Origin: Bacteroidota bacterium | GTDB lineage: Bacteria; Bacteroidota; Bacteroidia; Flavobacteriales; Weeksellaceae | Reading direction: 5' to 3' | Length of the DNA stretch: 22,826 nucleotides | Assembly (NCBI GenBank): GCA_023419095.1 | Contig: JAEZYN010000049.1 | Coordinates: 1 to 22,826 of the forward strand | Part shown: positions 16,181 through 22,826 of the stretch, piece by piece | Layout of the letters: each line of letters begins with the position of its first letter | How positions within the stretch are numbered: position 1 is the first letter of the stretch | The notes under the pieces: generated by a model | What the model was told of the DNA's origin: nothing | What the model saw: the letters and a program-made list of their open reading frames with translations, nothing else | Databases searched by the model: none | Program-made: the position numbers and the translations under genes

Positions 16181-16202
16181 ATTATTATCCGTAAATCCGG
16201 TG

Positions 16203-16232
16203 CAAAGATACACATTTTTGCCTTTCGCGCAA
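16203..16232 (-). promoter_or_regulatory. Bacteroidota-type promoter of rimP-nusA-infB
   Basis: On the minus strand, TTG (16232-16230), 19 nt, then TATCTTTG (16210-16203). This matches TTG-N17-23-TAnnTTTG exactly. The predicted transcription start is near 16196, giving a leader of about 60 nt before the rimP ATG at 16133. Confidence 0.85.
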
Positions 16233-16288
16233 AATTTTTAAAGATTATAAAAGCTTAAGCAGCTGTACCGCAGCGCCGTCTAATTAAT

Positions 16289-16296
16289 TATATTTG
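16289..16296 (+). promoter_or_regulatory. Predicted -7 element of the polysaccharide operon
   Basis: TATATTTG matches TAnnTTTG exactly and lies 22 nt before the TTG start of ugd. No convincing TTG -33 element is present at the expected distance (only CTG near 16263), so the promoter may be weak or need an activator. It is divergent from the rimP promoter, with about 56 bp between the two -33 regions or less. Confidence 0.55.
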
Positions 16297-16318
16297 CATG
16301 TTTTAAAGAATTTTTATT

Positions 16319-17629
16319 TTGAATATTACAATTGTTGGAACCGGCTACGTCGGTCTGGTCACGGGAACGACGCTCGCTGAGCTTGGGAATACGGTATACT
16401 GCGTAGACATTGATGAAGAAAAAGTAGCCGCCATGCAGCAAGGTGTTGTCCCGATCTATGAACCTGGCCTCGAGGAAATGTTTTTAAGAAATATTCAGTC
16501 GCGACGGTTGTTTTTTACCACAAGTCTGAACGATGCGATGCAGAAAAGCGAAGTAATTTACCTTGCTTTGCCTACGCCGCCTGGCGAAGACGGCTCCGCA
16601 GACTTATCTTATGTTCTGGATGTGGCGCAAAAAATCGGTGATTCACTTACCGAGTACAAGGTGATTGTAAACAAATCAACTGTTCCTGTAGGCACTGCAG
16701 ATATTGTGCGCGAAACGATTTCGGCTGTGACTGACGTACCTTTTGATGTAGTTTCAAACCCTGAATTTCTGAGAGAAGGTTTTGCGGTGGAAGATTCGAT
16801 GAATCCTGCGCGGGTTATCGTGGGCAGCGAATCCGAAAAAGCACGCGAAATAATGTCGAAAATCTATCAGCCCTTCACCAACACCGGAATTCCGATTATT
16901 TTCATGGATGAAAGATCGTCGGAACTTACTAAATATGCTGCCAATTCATTCCTTGCGGTGAAAATTACATTCATGAATGAAATCGCCAACTATTGTGAAA
17001 AAGTAGGCGCTGACGTAGACAAAGTCCGGCTCGGTATGGGTTCCGATGACCGAATCGGGCACCGGTTTCTGTTTCCGGGCATCGGCTATGGCGGAAGTTG
17101 TTTCCCAAAAGATGTGAAAGCTTTGATTAAATCAGGCAAAAAAGAAGATTTTAATTTTCAGCTTCTGGAAGCGACTGAAAATGTGAATCAAAAGCAAAAA
17201 ACTATTTTGGTTTCGGAAATCGAAAATTATTTCGACGGTGATCTTCAGAACAAAAAAATCGCCGTTTGGGGACTGGCTTTCAAAGCAAATACCGACGACA
17301 TCCGCGAAGCGTCATCGCTGGACAACATCAGGCTGCTGCTCGAAAAAGGCGCGGAGATTTCTGCATACGATTCTATTGCCGAAGAAAATGTGCGCAAACT
17401 GTTGGGCGACAGCATCACCTACGCAAAAGACATGTATTCGGCTCTCGAGGGCGCAGACTGTCTGCTGATCGCCACGGAATGGAGCGAATTTCAAAACCCA
17501 AATTTTGAAATGATGGCCGAACAGATGAAAAACAAAGCGATTTTTGACGGCCGGAATATGTTCGCGCTTGAGCAGGTGGAGAGTACTGGATTTTTCTACA
17601 AATCGATTGGACGGAAAACGATTTCATAA
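16319..17629 (+). CDS. ugd: UDP-glucose 6-dehydrogenase (UDP-GlcA forming), TTG start
   Basis: This 436-residue cytoplasmic enzyme oxidises UDP-glucose to UDP-glucuronate with two NAD+. The Rossmann motif GTGYVGL is at 7-13. Other family motifs are LPTPPGEDGSADLS, NKSTVPVGTAD, SNPEFLREG, the central-domain YAANSFLAVKITFMNEIA, and the active-site segment GGSCFPKD with catalytic Cys261. The C-terminal UDP-binding domain carries WGLAFKANTDDIREA. The start codon is TTG at 16319: the Rossmann strand begins right there, the upstream ATG at 16298 hits a stop after one codon, and the next internal Met would destroy the fold. It is the first gene of the plus-strand glycan locus and supplies a uronic-acid precursor, either directly or after epimerisation or decarboxylation elsewhere. 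Confidence 0.95.
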   Translation: MNITIVGTGYVGLVTGTTLAELGNTVYCVDIDEEKVAAMQQGVVPIYEPGLEEMFLRNIQSRRLFFTTSLNDAMQKSEVIYLALPTPPGEDGSADLSYVLDVAQKIGDSLTEYKVIVNKSTVPVGTADIVRETISAVTDVPFDVVSNPEFLREGFAVEDSMNPARVIVGSESEKAREIMSKIYQPFTNTGIPIIFMDERSSELTKYAANSFLAVKITFMNEIANYCEKVGADVDKVRLGMGSDDRIGHRFLFPGIGYGGSCFPKDVKALIKSGKKEDFNFQLLEATENVNQKQKTILVSEIENYFDGDLQNKKIAVWGLAFKANTDDIREASSLDNIRLLLEKGAEISAYDSIAEENVRKLLGDSITYAKDMYSALEGADCLLIATEWSEFQNPNFEMMAEQMKNKAIFDGRNMFALEQVESTGFFYKSIGRKTIS

Positions 17630-17644
17630 GTAAAAACATAAAAT

Positions 17645-18643
17645 TTGAGAATAAATCTATTCGGAAGAACGCTCTTTATGGCGATGCTGGCGTTTTTAGT
17701 CAGCACGTTCGTTTATTTGTCGTTTGCGAATATTTATTCCTCAAAGATCCTGAACTTTCAGGCATTTGAACAGCAGTTCGGCACGGGAATCTATCAGTAC
17801 AGAAAACTCAGCGGCTGGCTGCTGCGCGGTGTTTACGATTTTCTTCAGACTTTAAATATTGATTATCAAATATTTAAATTTAGATTTATCGACCCGCATA
17901 CCGAACCCGCTTTTTACCTGAGTTTTTTTCTCGTCAACACTTTTTTTCTAATGATTTCTGCCATGCTTCTGACGTGGCTTGCCGAATCAAAAGCTTTCGA
18001 AGGCACTGACGCGGAAAAAACGCTGATCTGTAGCATTATCATATTTGTGATTGGTCTGTCACAGTTTGTGATAGTGCCTTACGATGTATCGAGTTATTTT
18101 TTCCTGATCCTGTTTTTTTATTTTTTCATAAAATTTTTAAACCAAGAAAACACGAAATATTTGCTCACACTCTGCCTCATTTTGGCATTTTCGACCTTGA
18201 ACAGAGAAACTGCAGCGCTGTCTGTTTCGTTTGCTGCTACACTGTTGTACGCCAAAAATGGTTTAAAAAAAGCCACAGTAATTCCGGTTATTATTTTGGC
18301 AGTTGTTTTTCTCATTACCTATTTAGGCCTGCGCATTTTCAGTGACAGTTTAACGACCAACGACGGGAATTTACTAATCGGGAATTTCACCCAACCAAAG
18401 AATTTATTGGGAATTATGTTTTGGCTGGTATTCAGTATTTTCGCGATGTTTTTGGCTAAAAGTACTGTGAACGCTAAATGCATTCTGCTATTTCACGCAC
18501 TTTCGGTGCCTTATATTTTAATGTGCTTTTACTCCGGAATCTTGTATGAAATCCGGCTGTATGTCCCACTTTTTATCACCTCGGTTTTGATTGGCCGTGT
18601 GAATCCGGCGCAGATTTCAATTAATAAAACTATTTTTGGCTAA
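17645..18643 (+). CDS. Polytopic membrane protein of unknown function (candidate glycosyltransferase/polymerase)
   Basis: This has 332 residues if it starts at TTG 17645, 15 nt after ugd; ATG 17678 would give 321. I do not recognise the family. Hydrophobic stretches at about 8-30, 90-112, 127-146, 148-165, 172-184, 190-203, 211-232, 253-271 and 279-315 suggest 9-10 membrane spans. A hydrophilic loop at about 35-88 contains FGTGIYQYRKLSGWLLRGVY. Short polar motifs inside or next to membrane segments are NRET (186-189) and YEIRLYVPL (301-309). The general look (first loop with acidic and Tyr/Arg residues, many spans) resembles GT-C-fold transferases or Wzy/EpsG-like proteins, but this is inference from topology and position. 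The gene sits between ugd and the ABC exporter, so a role in glycan assembly or modification is likely. Confidence 0.8.
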   Translation: MRINLFGRTLFMAMLAFLVSTFVYLSFANIYSSKILNFQAFEQQFGTGIYQYRKLSGWLLRGVYDFLQTLNIDYQIFKFRFIDPHTEPAFYLSFFLVNTFFLMISAMLLTWLAESKAFEGTDAEKTLICSIIIFVIGLSQFVIVPYDVSSYFFLILFFYFFIKFLNQENTKYLLTLCLILAFSTLNRETAALSVSFAATLLYAKNGLKKATVIPVIILAVVFLITYLGLRIFSDSLTTNDGNLLIGNFTQPKNLLGIMFWLVFSIFAMFLAKSTVNAKCILLFHALSVPYILMCFYSGILYEIRLYVPLFITSVLIGRVNPAQISINKTIFG

Positions 18644-18661
18644 ATTTTTTTAAACACACAA

Positions 18662-19510
18662 ATGACGGAACCTCAGCAACAATGGACGGAAACCATCGAA
18701 TCGCAACACTCACTGTTTGACCTTAAACTGCGCGAAGTATGGCGCTACCGCGACCTTGTTTATATGTTTGTAAAACGGGATTTCGTGGCCGGTTTCAAAC
18801 AGACCGTGCTCGGCCCGCTGTGGTTTTTCATCAATCCGATACTTACAACGGTAGTTTATCTTGTCATTTTTGGGAATATTGCGAATCTGTCAACGGACGG
18901 CGTTCCGAAAATACTTTTCTACCTGGCTGGTGTTACGCTGTGGAATTATTTTGCATCATGTCTTACCGGCGCCTCAAGTGTTTTCACATCAAATGCCGCG
19001 ATATTCGGCAAGGTCTATTTCCCCAGACTCGTGATGCCCCTTACAATCGTCATTTCGAACCTGATGCGGTTCGGCGTACAGTTTCTGCTGTTTCTCATCG
19101 TGTTTATTTATTATTTGGTTCAGGGTGAAGTGCAGCCTAATCTCTGGATTTTGGCCACGCCATTTTTAATATTTTTAATGGGGTGTTTTGCGCTTGGCAT
19201 GGGGATGATTTTTTCGTCACTTACCACCAAATACCGCGACCTGCAGATGCTTTTGGGCTTCGGTGTAAGTCTTTATATGTACGCAACGCCGGTGGTGTAT
19301 CCACTTTCGGCACTGTCCGGAATGTGGAAAAAACTCGCTTATTACAATCCGCTCACCGGAATTTTCGAGTGCTTCAAATATGGCTGGCTGGGTTCGGGGG
19401 ATTTTTCGCCTGCGCTTTTGGCCATAAGTTCTGCGATTATTTTTGCGTTGCTGGCGATTGGAACTGTGGTATTTAATAAAGTGGAGAAAAGCTTCATGGA
19501 CACTGTTTAA
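18662..19510 (+). CDS. wzm: ABC-2 type polysaccharide export permease (Wzm-like)
   Basis: This 282-residue inner-membrane protein forms the channel of a polysaccharide ABC exporter with the ATPase at 19622. The amphipathic N terminus IESQHSLFDLKLREVWRYRDLVYMFVKRDF and the following TVLGPLWFFINPILTT are characteristic of O-antigen/teichoic-acid permeases. About six membrane spans are visible (about 52-72, 84-104, 124-150, 163-186, 197-215, 250-272). The YRDLQ loop (191-195) after span 4 and YNPLTG (228-233) before span 6 are typical. By family knowledge it exports undecaprenyl-diphosphate-linked glycan to the periplasm. The 111-nt gap to the ATPase gene is unusually long for this locus and holds short direct repeats. 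Confidence 0.93.
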   Translation: MTEPQQQWTETIESQHSLFDLKLREVWRYRDLVYMFVKRDFVAGFKQTVLGPLWFFINPILTTVVYLVIFGNIANLSTDGVPKILFYLAGVTLWNYFASCLTGASSVFTSNAAIFGKVYFPRLVMPLTIVISNLMRFGVQFLLFLIVFIYYLVQGEVQPNLWILATPFLIFLMGCFALGMGMIFSSLTTKYRDLQMLLGFGVSLYMYATPVVYPLSALSGMWKKLAYYNPLTGIFECFKYGWLGSGDFSPALLAISSAIIFALLAIGTVVFNKVEKSFMDTV

Positions 19511-19517
19511 GTGGCAA

Positions 19518-19548
19518 AAGAGCAAAGTAAAAAGCACGAAGAGCAAAG
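19518..19548. repeat. Short tandem direct repeat in the wzm-wzt spacer
   Basis: AAGAGCAAAG occurs at 19518-19527 and again at 19539-19548 (21-bp period), each followed by a run of A. Downstream in the same spacer GAACA recurs three times (19574-19595 region). No hairpin or promoter is evident. Function unknown. Confidence 0.6.
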
Positions 19549-19621
19549 CAAAAACTGATAAATAACCATTGTCAGAACACTGAACAATCTGAACAGATAA
19601 AACGATTTGAACTAATAAAAA

Positions 19622-20857
19622 ATGCTTGCATTAAAGGCTGAAAATATTTCGAAACAATACCGGCTTGGGCAGGTAGGCACGGGCACACTCTCGCACGACC
19701 TAAACCGTTTTTGGCACCAGCTGCGCGGTAAAGAAGATCCGTACCTGAAAATCGGTGAGGCGAATGACCGCAGTACCAAAGGCGAATCCGAGTACGTCTG
19801 GTCGTTGCGCGATATCGATTTTGAGATTGAACAGGGCGACGCCGTCGGAATTATCGGACGGAACGGCGCGGGAAAATCTACGCTGCTGAAACTTTTAAGC
19901 AAAGTCACCAAGCCAACCACCGGCAAAATTTATACGAACGGCCGCATTGCGTCGTTACTTGAAGTCGGTACCGGTTTTCATCCTGAGATGACGGGCCGCG
20001 AAAACATTTACCTGAACGGCGCCATTCTCGGTATGACGCGAAAAGAAATCACACGCAAGTTCGACGAAATCGTAGATTTTTCGGGCGTTGAACGCTACAT
20101 CGACACGCCGGTAAAACGTTATTCGTCGGGGATGTACGTACGCTTAGCTTTCGCAGTTGCAGCACATCTGGAGTCTGAAATACTGATTGTAGATGAGGTT
20201 TTAGCCGTGGGCGACGCTGAATTTCAAAAGAAATGTCTCGGCAAAATGGGCGATGTGAGTAAGGGTGAAGGAAGAACGGTGCTATTTGTGAGTCATAATT
20301 TAAGTGCGGTGCGCAGCCTTTGTCAAAAAGGTATTGTGCTCGAATACGGAAGGACTAAGTTTGTTGGCAGCATTGATGAGGCACTGAACCGCTACAACCG
20401 ATCTGATGCAATGGGTTATTCTATCCATCCGAATAGCGAGCGTAGCGCTTACTTTTCCTCATTTACACTATCGAGTTCACAAAATGTAAACGTAAGACCA
20501 CAGACACTCGAACCGGTAACAGCCGAAATAAAAATCCATTCTACAATCTGTTACAAGGACGTCTCTGTTGGCATCGGCATAAACGACATGCTCGGAAACC
20601 GCTTAATCACACCATTTTCCGAACATTACAAAAAATATTATTCATTAGTGGCCGGTGAGAACATAATTAGGTGTAGAATTGACAAATTTCCTTTAAAACC
20701 CGGGATATATACGTGCGAATTATATCTTGCAAAAGATTCTGTGATATTAGATTACTACGATAAAGGTTTAATTGTAGAAATAGAGCCTCCAAGTCGTTTG
20801 CAAATCCAACTCGATCCCTCACAAGGTGTACTTTTCGTTGAACAGGAATGGAATTAA
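19622..20857 (+). CDS. wzt: ABC exporter ATPase with C-terminal Wzt-type glycan-recognition domain
   Basis: This 411-residue protein powers the Wzm-like permease. The nucleotide-binding domain (about 1-250) has Walker A GRNGAGKST (79-87), signature YSSGM (167-171, the divergent form typical of polysaccharide exporters), Walker B ILIVDE (187-192) with the following D-loop VLAVGD, and H-loop His225 (VSHN). Residues about 275-405 form an extra C-terminal domain matching the Wzt_C position. In E. coli O8/O9a-type systems that domain binds the capped non-reducing end of the glycan. My hand count gives about 52% G+C for 19741-19920 (ATPase part) but about 39% for 20461-20640 and 36% for 20641-20820 (C-terminal part), which suggests mosaic origin. 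The stop overlaps the next ATG by 10 nt. Confidence 0.94.
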   Translation: MLALKAENISKQYRLGQVGTGTLSHDLNRFWHQLRGKEDPYLKIGEANDRSTKGESEYVWSLRDIDFEIEQGDAVGIIGRNGAGKSTLLKLLSKVTKPTTGKIYTNGRIASLLEVGTGFHPEMTGRENIYLNGAILGMTRKEITRKFDEIVDFSGVERYIDTPVKRYSSGMYVRLAFAVAAHLESEILIVDEVLAVGDAEFQKKCLGKMGDVSKGEGRTVLFVSHNLSAVRSLCQKGIVLEYGRTKFVGSIDEALNRYNRSDAMGYSIHPNSERSAYFSSFTLSSSQNVNVRPQTLEPVTAEIKIHSTICYKDVSVGIGINDMLGNRLITPFSEHYKKYYSLVAGENIIRCRIDKFPLKPGIYTCELYLAKDSVILDYYDKGLIVEIEPPSRLQIQLDPSQGVLFVEQEWN

Positions 20858-21681
20858 ATAGTATGGAAAATAAAAGTTTGTTAGAGGAAGAAATATTTTC
20901 CCTGCAGTATGAAATGCGTGCTTTGGCAGATAAAGCAATCCGTAATAAGGCAGAAAGGTGGATACCAGGCTTTATAGAAGATGTTACCCACAAGGAACAC
21001 CTGCAACGTTATCAGTTTGCCACAGCTTTTACTTCAGGTAAAACTGTTTTAGATATCGCCTGCGGCAGCGGCTATGGTTCCTTTATTCTTGCTAATGAGG
21101 GTGGCGCAAAATATGTTGACGGAGTAGACCTTGATGCTGAAGCGATCAGATATGGCAACCACCGTTATCCTCATCATAATATTCAAAGGTTCGCAGCGAA
21201 TGCAGTAAATTTTGAAACAGATAAGAAATACGATGTTATAGTTTCTTTCGAGACGATAGAACATGTGCCGGACTACAGGGGACTTTTAAACAACTTCCGT
21301 CACCTTCTTACATCAGAAGGCATCTTGCTTATATCAACACCGGTCACACGCGCCACAACATTAACTCCTTTGAATCCATTTCATGTTATTGAATGGTCAT
21401 ATTGGGATTTTCAGAACTTGGTAAATGAATTTTTTGACATTAGAAACACAGTGGTTCAAAATCTTATATTAGAATTGGAAAAAGTGTATCCTGAGCTTAG
21501 CATACTTGATCGTATAAAGTTTAAATTAAAACCTGCGTTACGCAAAAGATATCTTGAAAAAATAAAACATAAAATCATTATGCACGGTGAAGAAATGGAA
21601 GACTTCACCGCACAATATAAGCCAGAGACTATCATTAATGGTTATCAGATTGTCGTAGCGCACAAAAAACAACTATACTGA
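20848..21681 (+). CDS. Class I SAM-dependent methyltransferase
   Basis: This 277-residue protein starts either at ATG 20848 (overlapping wzt by 10 nt) or at ATG 20863 (5 nt after the wzt stop); the sequence does not decide. The Rossmann-like SAM-binding core shows motif I VLDIACGSG (67-75), the acidic end of strand 2 GVDLD (92-96), FAANA (115-119), and FETIEHV (134-140) as motif IV, in Methyltransf_11/25 style. The C-terminal part carries a basic helical region (about 205-245) and has no recognised domain. The acceptor is not visible in the sequence. Placement directly after an extended wzt, translationally linked to it, suggests methylation of the exported glycan, possibly the terminal cap. 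Modification of a sugar nucleotide is an alternative. Confidence 0.88.
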   Translation: MELNSMENKSLLEEEIFSLQYEMRALADKAIRNKAERWIPGFIEDVTHKEHLQRYQFATAFTSGKTVLDIACGSGYGSFILANEGGAKYVDGVDLDAEAIRYGNHRYPHHNIQRFAANAVNFETDKKYDVIVSFETIEHVPDYRGLLNNFRHLLTSEGILLISTPVTRATTLTPLNPFHVIEWSYWDFQNLVNEFFDIRNTVVQNLILELEKVYPELSILDRIKFKLKPALRKRYLEKIKHKIIMHGEEMEDFTAQYKPETIINGYQIVVAHKKQLY

Positions 21682-22541
21682 TGTTACGAAATGAGTTAGT
21701 TTCCATTTGCATCCCAACATATAACGGAGCTAAATTCTTAGAGCAGGCACTAGATTCTGTAAAAGCACAGACGTACAGAAATATCGAAGTCATTATTTCC
21801 GATGACAATTCCACTGATAATACGCTAGCCATTGCCGAAAACTTCCGCAAAGATGTTGATTTTCCGGTACATATTTTTCATCACGAGCCGGCCGGAATCG
21901 GTGCCAATTGGGATCATTGCATTGAAAAATCCAGCGGGTCTTGGATTAAATTCCTGTTTCAGGATGATATTTTAGAAAGTGATTGCCTAGAAGAATTTCT
22001 TAAACTTCAGGAAATTACAGGTGAACTTGTATTTTTCAGCAAGCGGACAATTATCGATGAAAATGGTGCGGACATCTCACAGAATTCCTGGATAAGTGAC
22101 CTGCAACAAACTGTTTTGCTCGATATTGATAATTATATTGTCTTCACAAAAAATAAACTCAATATTTTAGGAAGGGATAGTAAAATGCACCTGAGCCATA
22201 ATTTTTTTGGAGAACCAGTTGCCAGTTTTATCAGTAAAAGCGCCTTTACAAAAACGGGTCTCCATAATAAGGCGCTACAGCAGCTTTTGGATTTAGAATA
22301 CAATTTGCGGCTATTAAAACACTATAACATCGTTATTACCGAACAAAAACTTATCCGGTTTCGGGTGCATACTGAACAGGCAACGCAGCAAAACTGGAAC
22401 AACAATATCAATGAACATAATTTGCTGGACTGGTTTATCATCAGAAACTTTTATAGATACTTAAACCGTCGTGCTATTTTAGGATATTTCTACAGGCGCT
22501 ATCCCTTTGTACGGTATGTGAGAGGAAAAATCCGCATTTAA
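21681..22541 (+). CDS. Family 2 glycosyltransferase (GT-A fold)
   Basis: This 286-residue protein starts at ATG 21681, overlapping the methyltransferase stop by one base (TGATG), which implies translational coupling. GT2 motifs are VSICIPTYNG (7-16) for the nucleotide-sugar strand, SDDNSTDNT (40-48), and FQDD (93-96) as the DxD-like metal/donor site. WIKF precedes that site as in many capsule/O-antigen transferases. The C-terminal third lacks hydrophobic membrane spans and ends in a basic tail rich in Arg/Tyr, suggesting peripheral attachment to the inner membrane. It probably adds one sugar to the lipid-linked glycan; donor and linkage cannot be read from sequence. Confidence 0.9.
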   Translation: MLRNELVSICIPTYNGAKFLEQALDSVKAQTYRNIEVIISDDNSTDNTLAIAENFRKDVDFPVHIFHHEPAGIGANWDHCIEKSSGSWIKFLFQDDILESDCLEEFLKLQEITGELVFFSKRTIIDENGADISQNSWISDLQQTVLLDIDNYIVFTKNKLNILGRDSKMHLSHNFFGEPVASFISKSAFTKTGLHNKALQQLLDLEYNLRLLKHYNIVITEQKLIRFRVHTEQATQQNWNNNINEHNLLDWFIIRNFYRYLNRRAILGYFYRRYPFVRYVRGKIRI

Positions 22542-22826
22542 TGCTCTCCATCATTATCTCCTCATATCAGCCTCATTATTTCTCCGCGCTTGAAAAAAAC
22601 ATTGCGGAAACGATTGGCATTCCTTATGAAATCGTTAAAATAGATAATCCCGGGCTGATGGGCATTTGCGAAGCCTACAACAAAGGTGCTTCCGAAGCAA
22701 AATTCGATTACCTGCTTTTTATGCATGAAGATGTGGAATTCCAGACGAAGAATTGGGGAACTATTCTACTCGAAAATTTGAAGCAGGAAAAAGCTGGAAT
22801 TATCGGCGTTTTGGGTAGTGATTATG
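22541..22826 (+). CDS. Glycosyltransferase-like protein, N-terminal fragment (runs off right edge)
   Basis: Read directly from ATG 22541, which overlaps the previous stop by one base (TAATG). 95 codons are open to the window end. The fragment begins MLSIIISSYQPHYFSALEKN, has NPGLMGICEAYNKGASEA, and then FDYLLFMHEDVEF, where the HEDV segment occupies the DxD position. This pattern (short beta strand, ...YN.G...A, then hxHxDV) resembles GT-A proteins of the Glyco_tranf_2_5/StrF-like type rather than classic GT2. The one-base coupling places it in the same glycan operon. The remainder is outside the window, so full function cannot be judged. Confidence 0.82.
   Translation, partial: MLSIIISSYQPHYFSALEKNIAETIGIPYEIVKIDNPGLMGICEAYNKGASEAKFDYLLFMHEDVEFQTKNWGTILLENLKQEKAGIIGVLGSDY

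Overview
The window looks like a chromosome segment of a Bacteroidota bacterium, most likely class Flavobacteriia and probably the Chryseobacterium/Weeksellaceae group. This rests on tandem SusC/SusD pairs, the TAnnTTTG-type promoter elements, the absence of Shine-Dalgarno sequences, and flavobacterial-type NusA and IF2 proteins. The genus is inferred from general protein resemblance, not from a search.

Bases 1-11235 (minus strand) hold three consecutive outer-membrane uptake units. The leftmost is only the N-terminal half of a SusC-like TonB-dependent receptor. The other two are complete susC-susD pairs (3289-6294 with 1780-3273; 8294-11179 with 6699-8279). Each complete pair ends in a strong hairpin-plus-U-tract terminator. 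All three susC genes start from an almost identical promoter: a TTG -33 element and a CATATTTG -7 element, with a 20-bp perfect dyad (ATGTTAA-N6-TTAACAT) between and overlapping them, 25-26 nt upstream of an ATG that is itself preceded by GTGTTAA. No carbohydrate-active enzyme, SusE/F protein or dedicated regulator lies in this block, so the substrates cannot be read from context. This shared promoter-operator is the most interesting signal in the window.

Bases 11428-16232 (minus strand) are the housekeeping operon rimP-nusA-infB (30S maturation, transcription elongation/termination, translation initiation). It has a textbook Bacteroidota promoter at 16203-16232, a terminator-like hairpin in its leader at 16152-16180, and a terminator after infB.

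Bases 16289-22826 (plus strand, divergent from rimP) begin a surface-polysaccharide locus: UDP-glucose 6-dehydrogenase (TTG start), a polytopic membrane protein of unknown function, a Wzm-type ABC permease, a Wzt-type ATPase with a C-terminal carbohydrate-recognition-like domain, a SAM-dependent methyltransferase, a family-2 glycosyltransferase, and a second glycosyltransferase cut by the window edge. From wzt onward the genes overlap by 1-10 nt. The set suggests ABC-transporter-dependent export of a uronic-acid-containing glycan. Methyl capping of the chain, sensed by the Wzt C-terminal domain, is a plausible inference.

No rRNA, tRNA, CRISPR array, insertion sequence or phage gene was seen.
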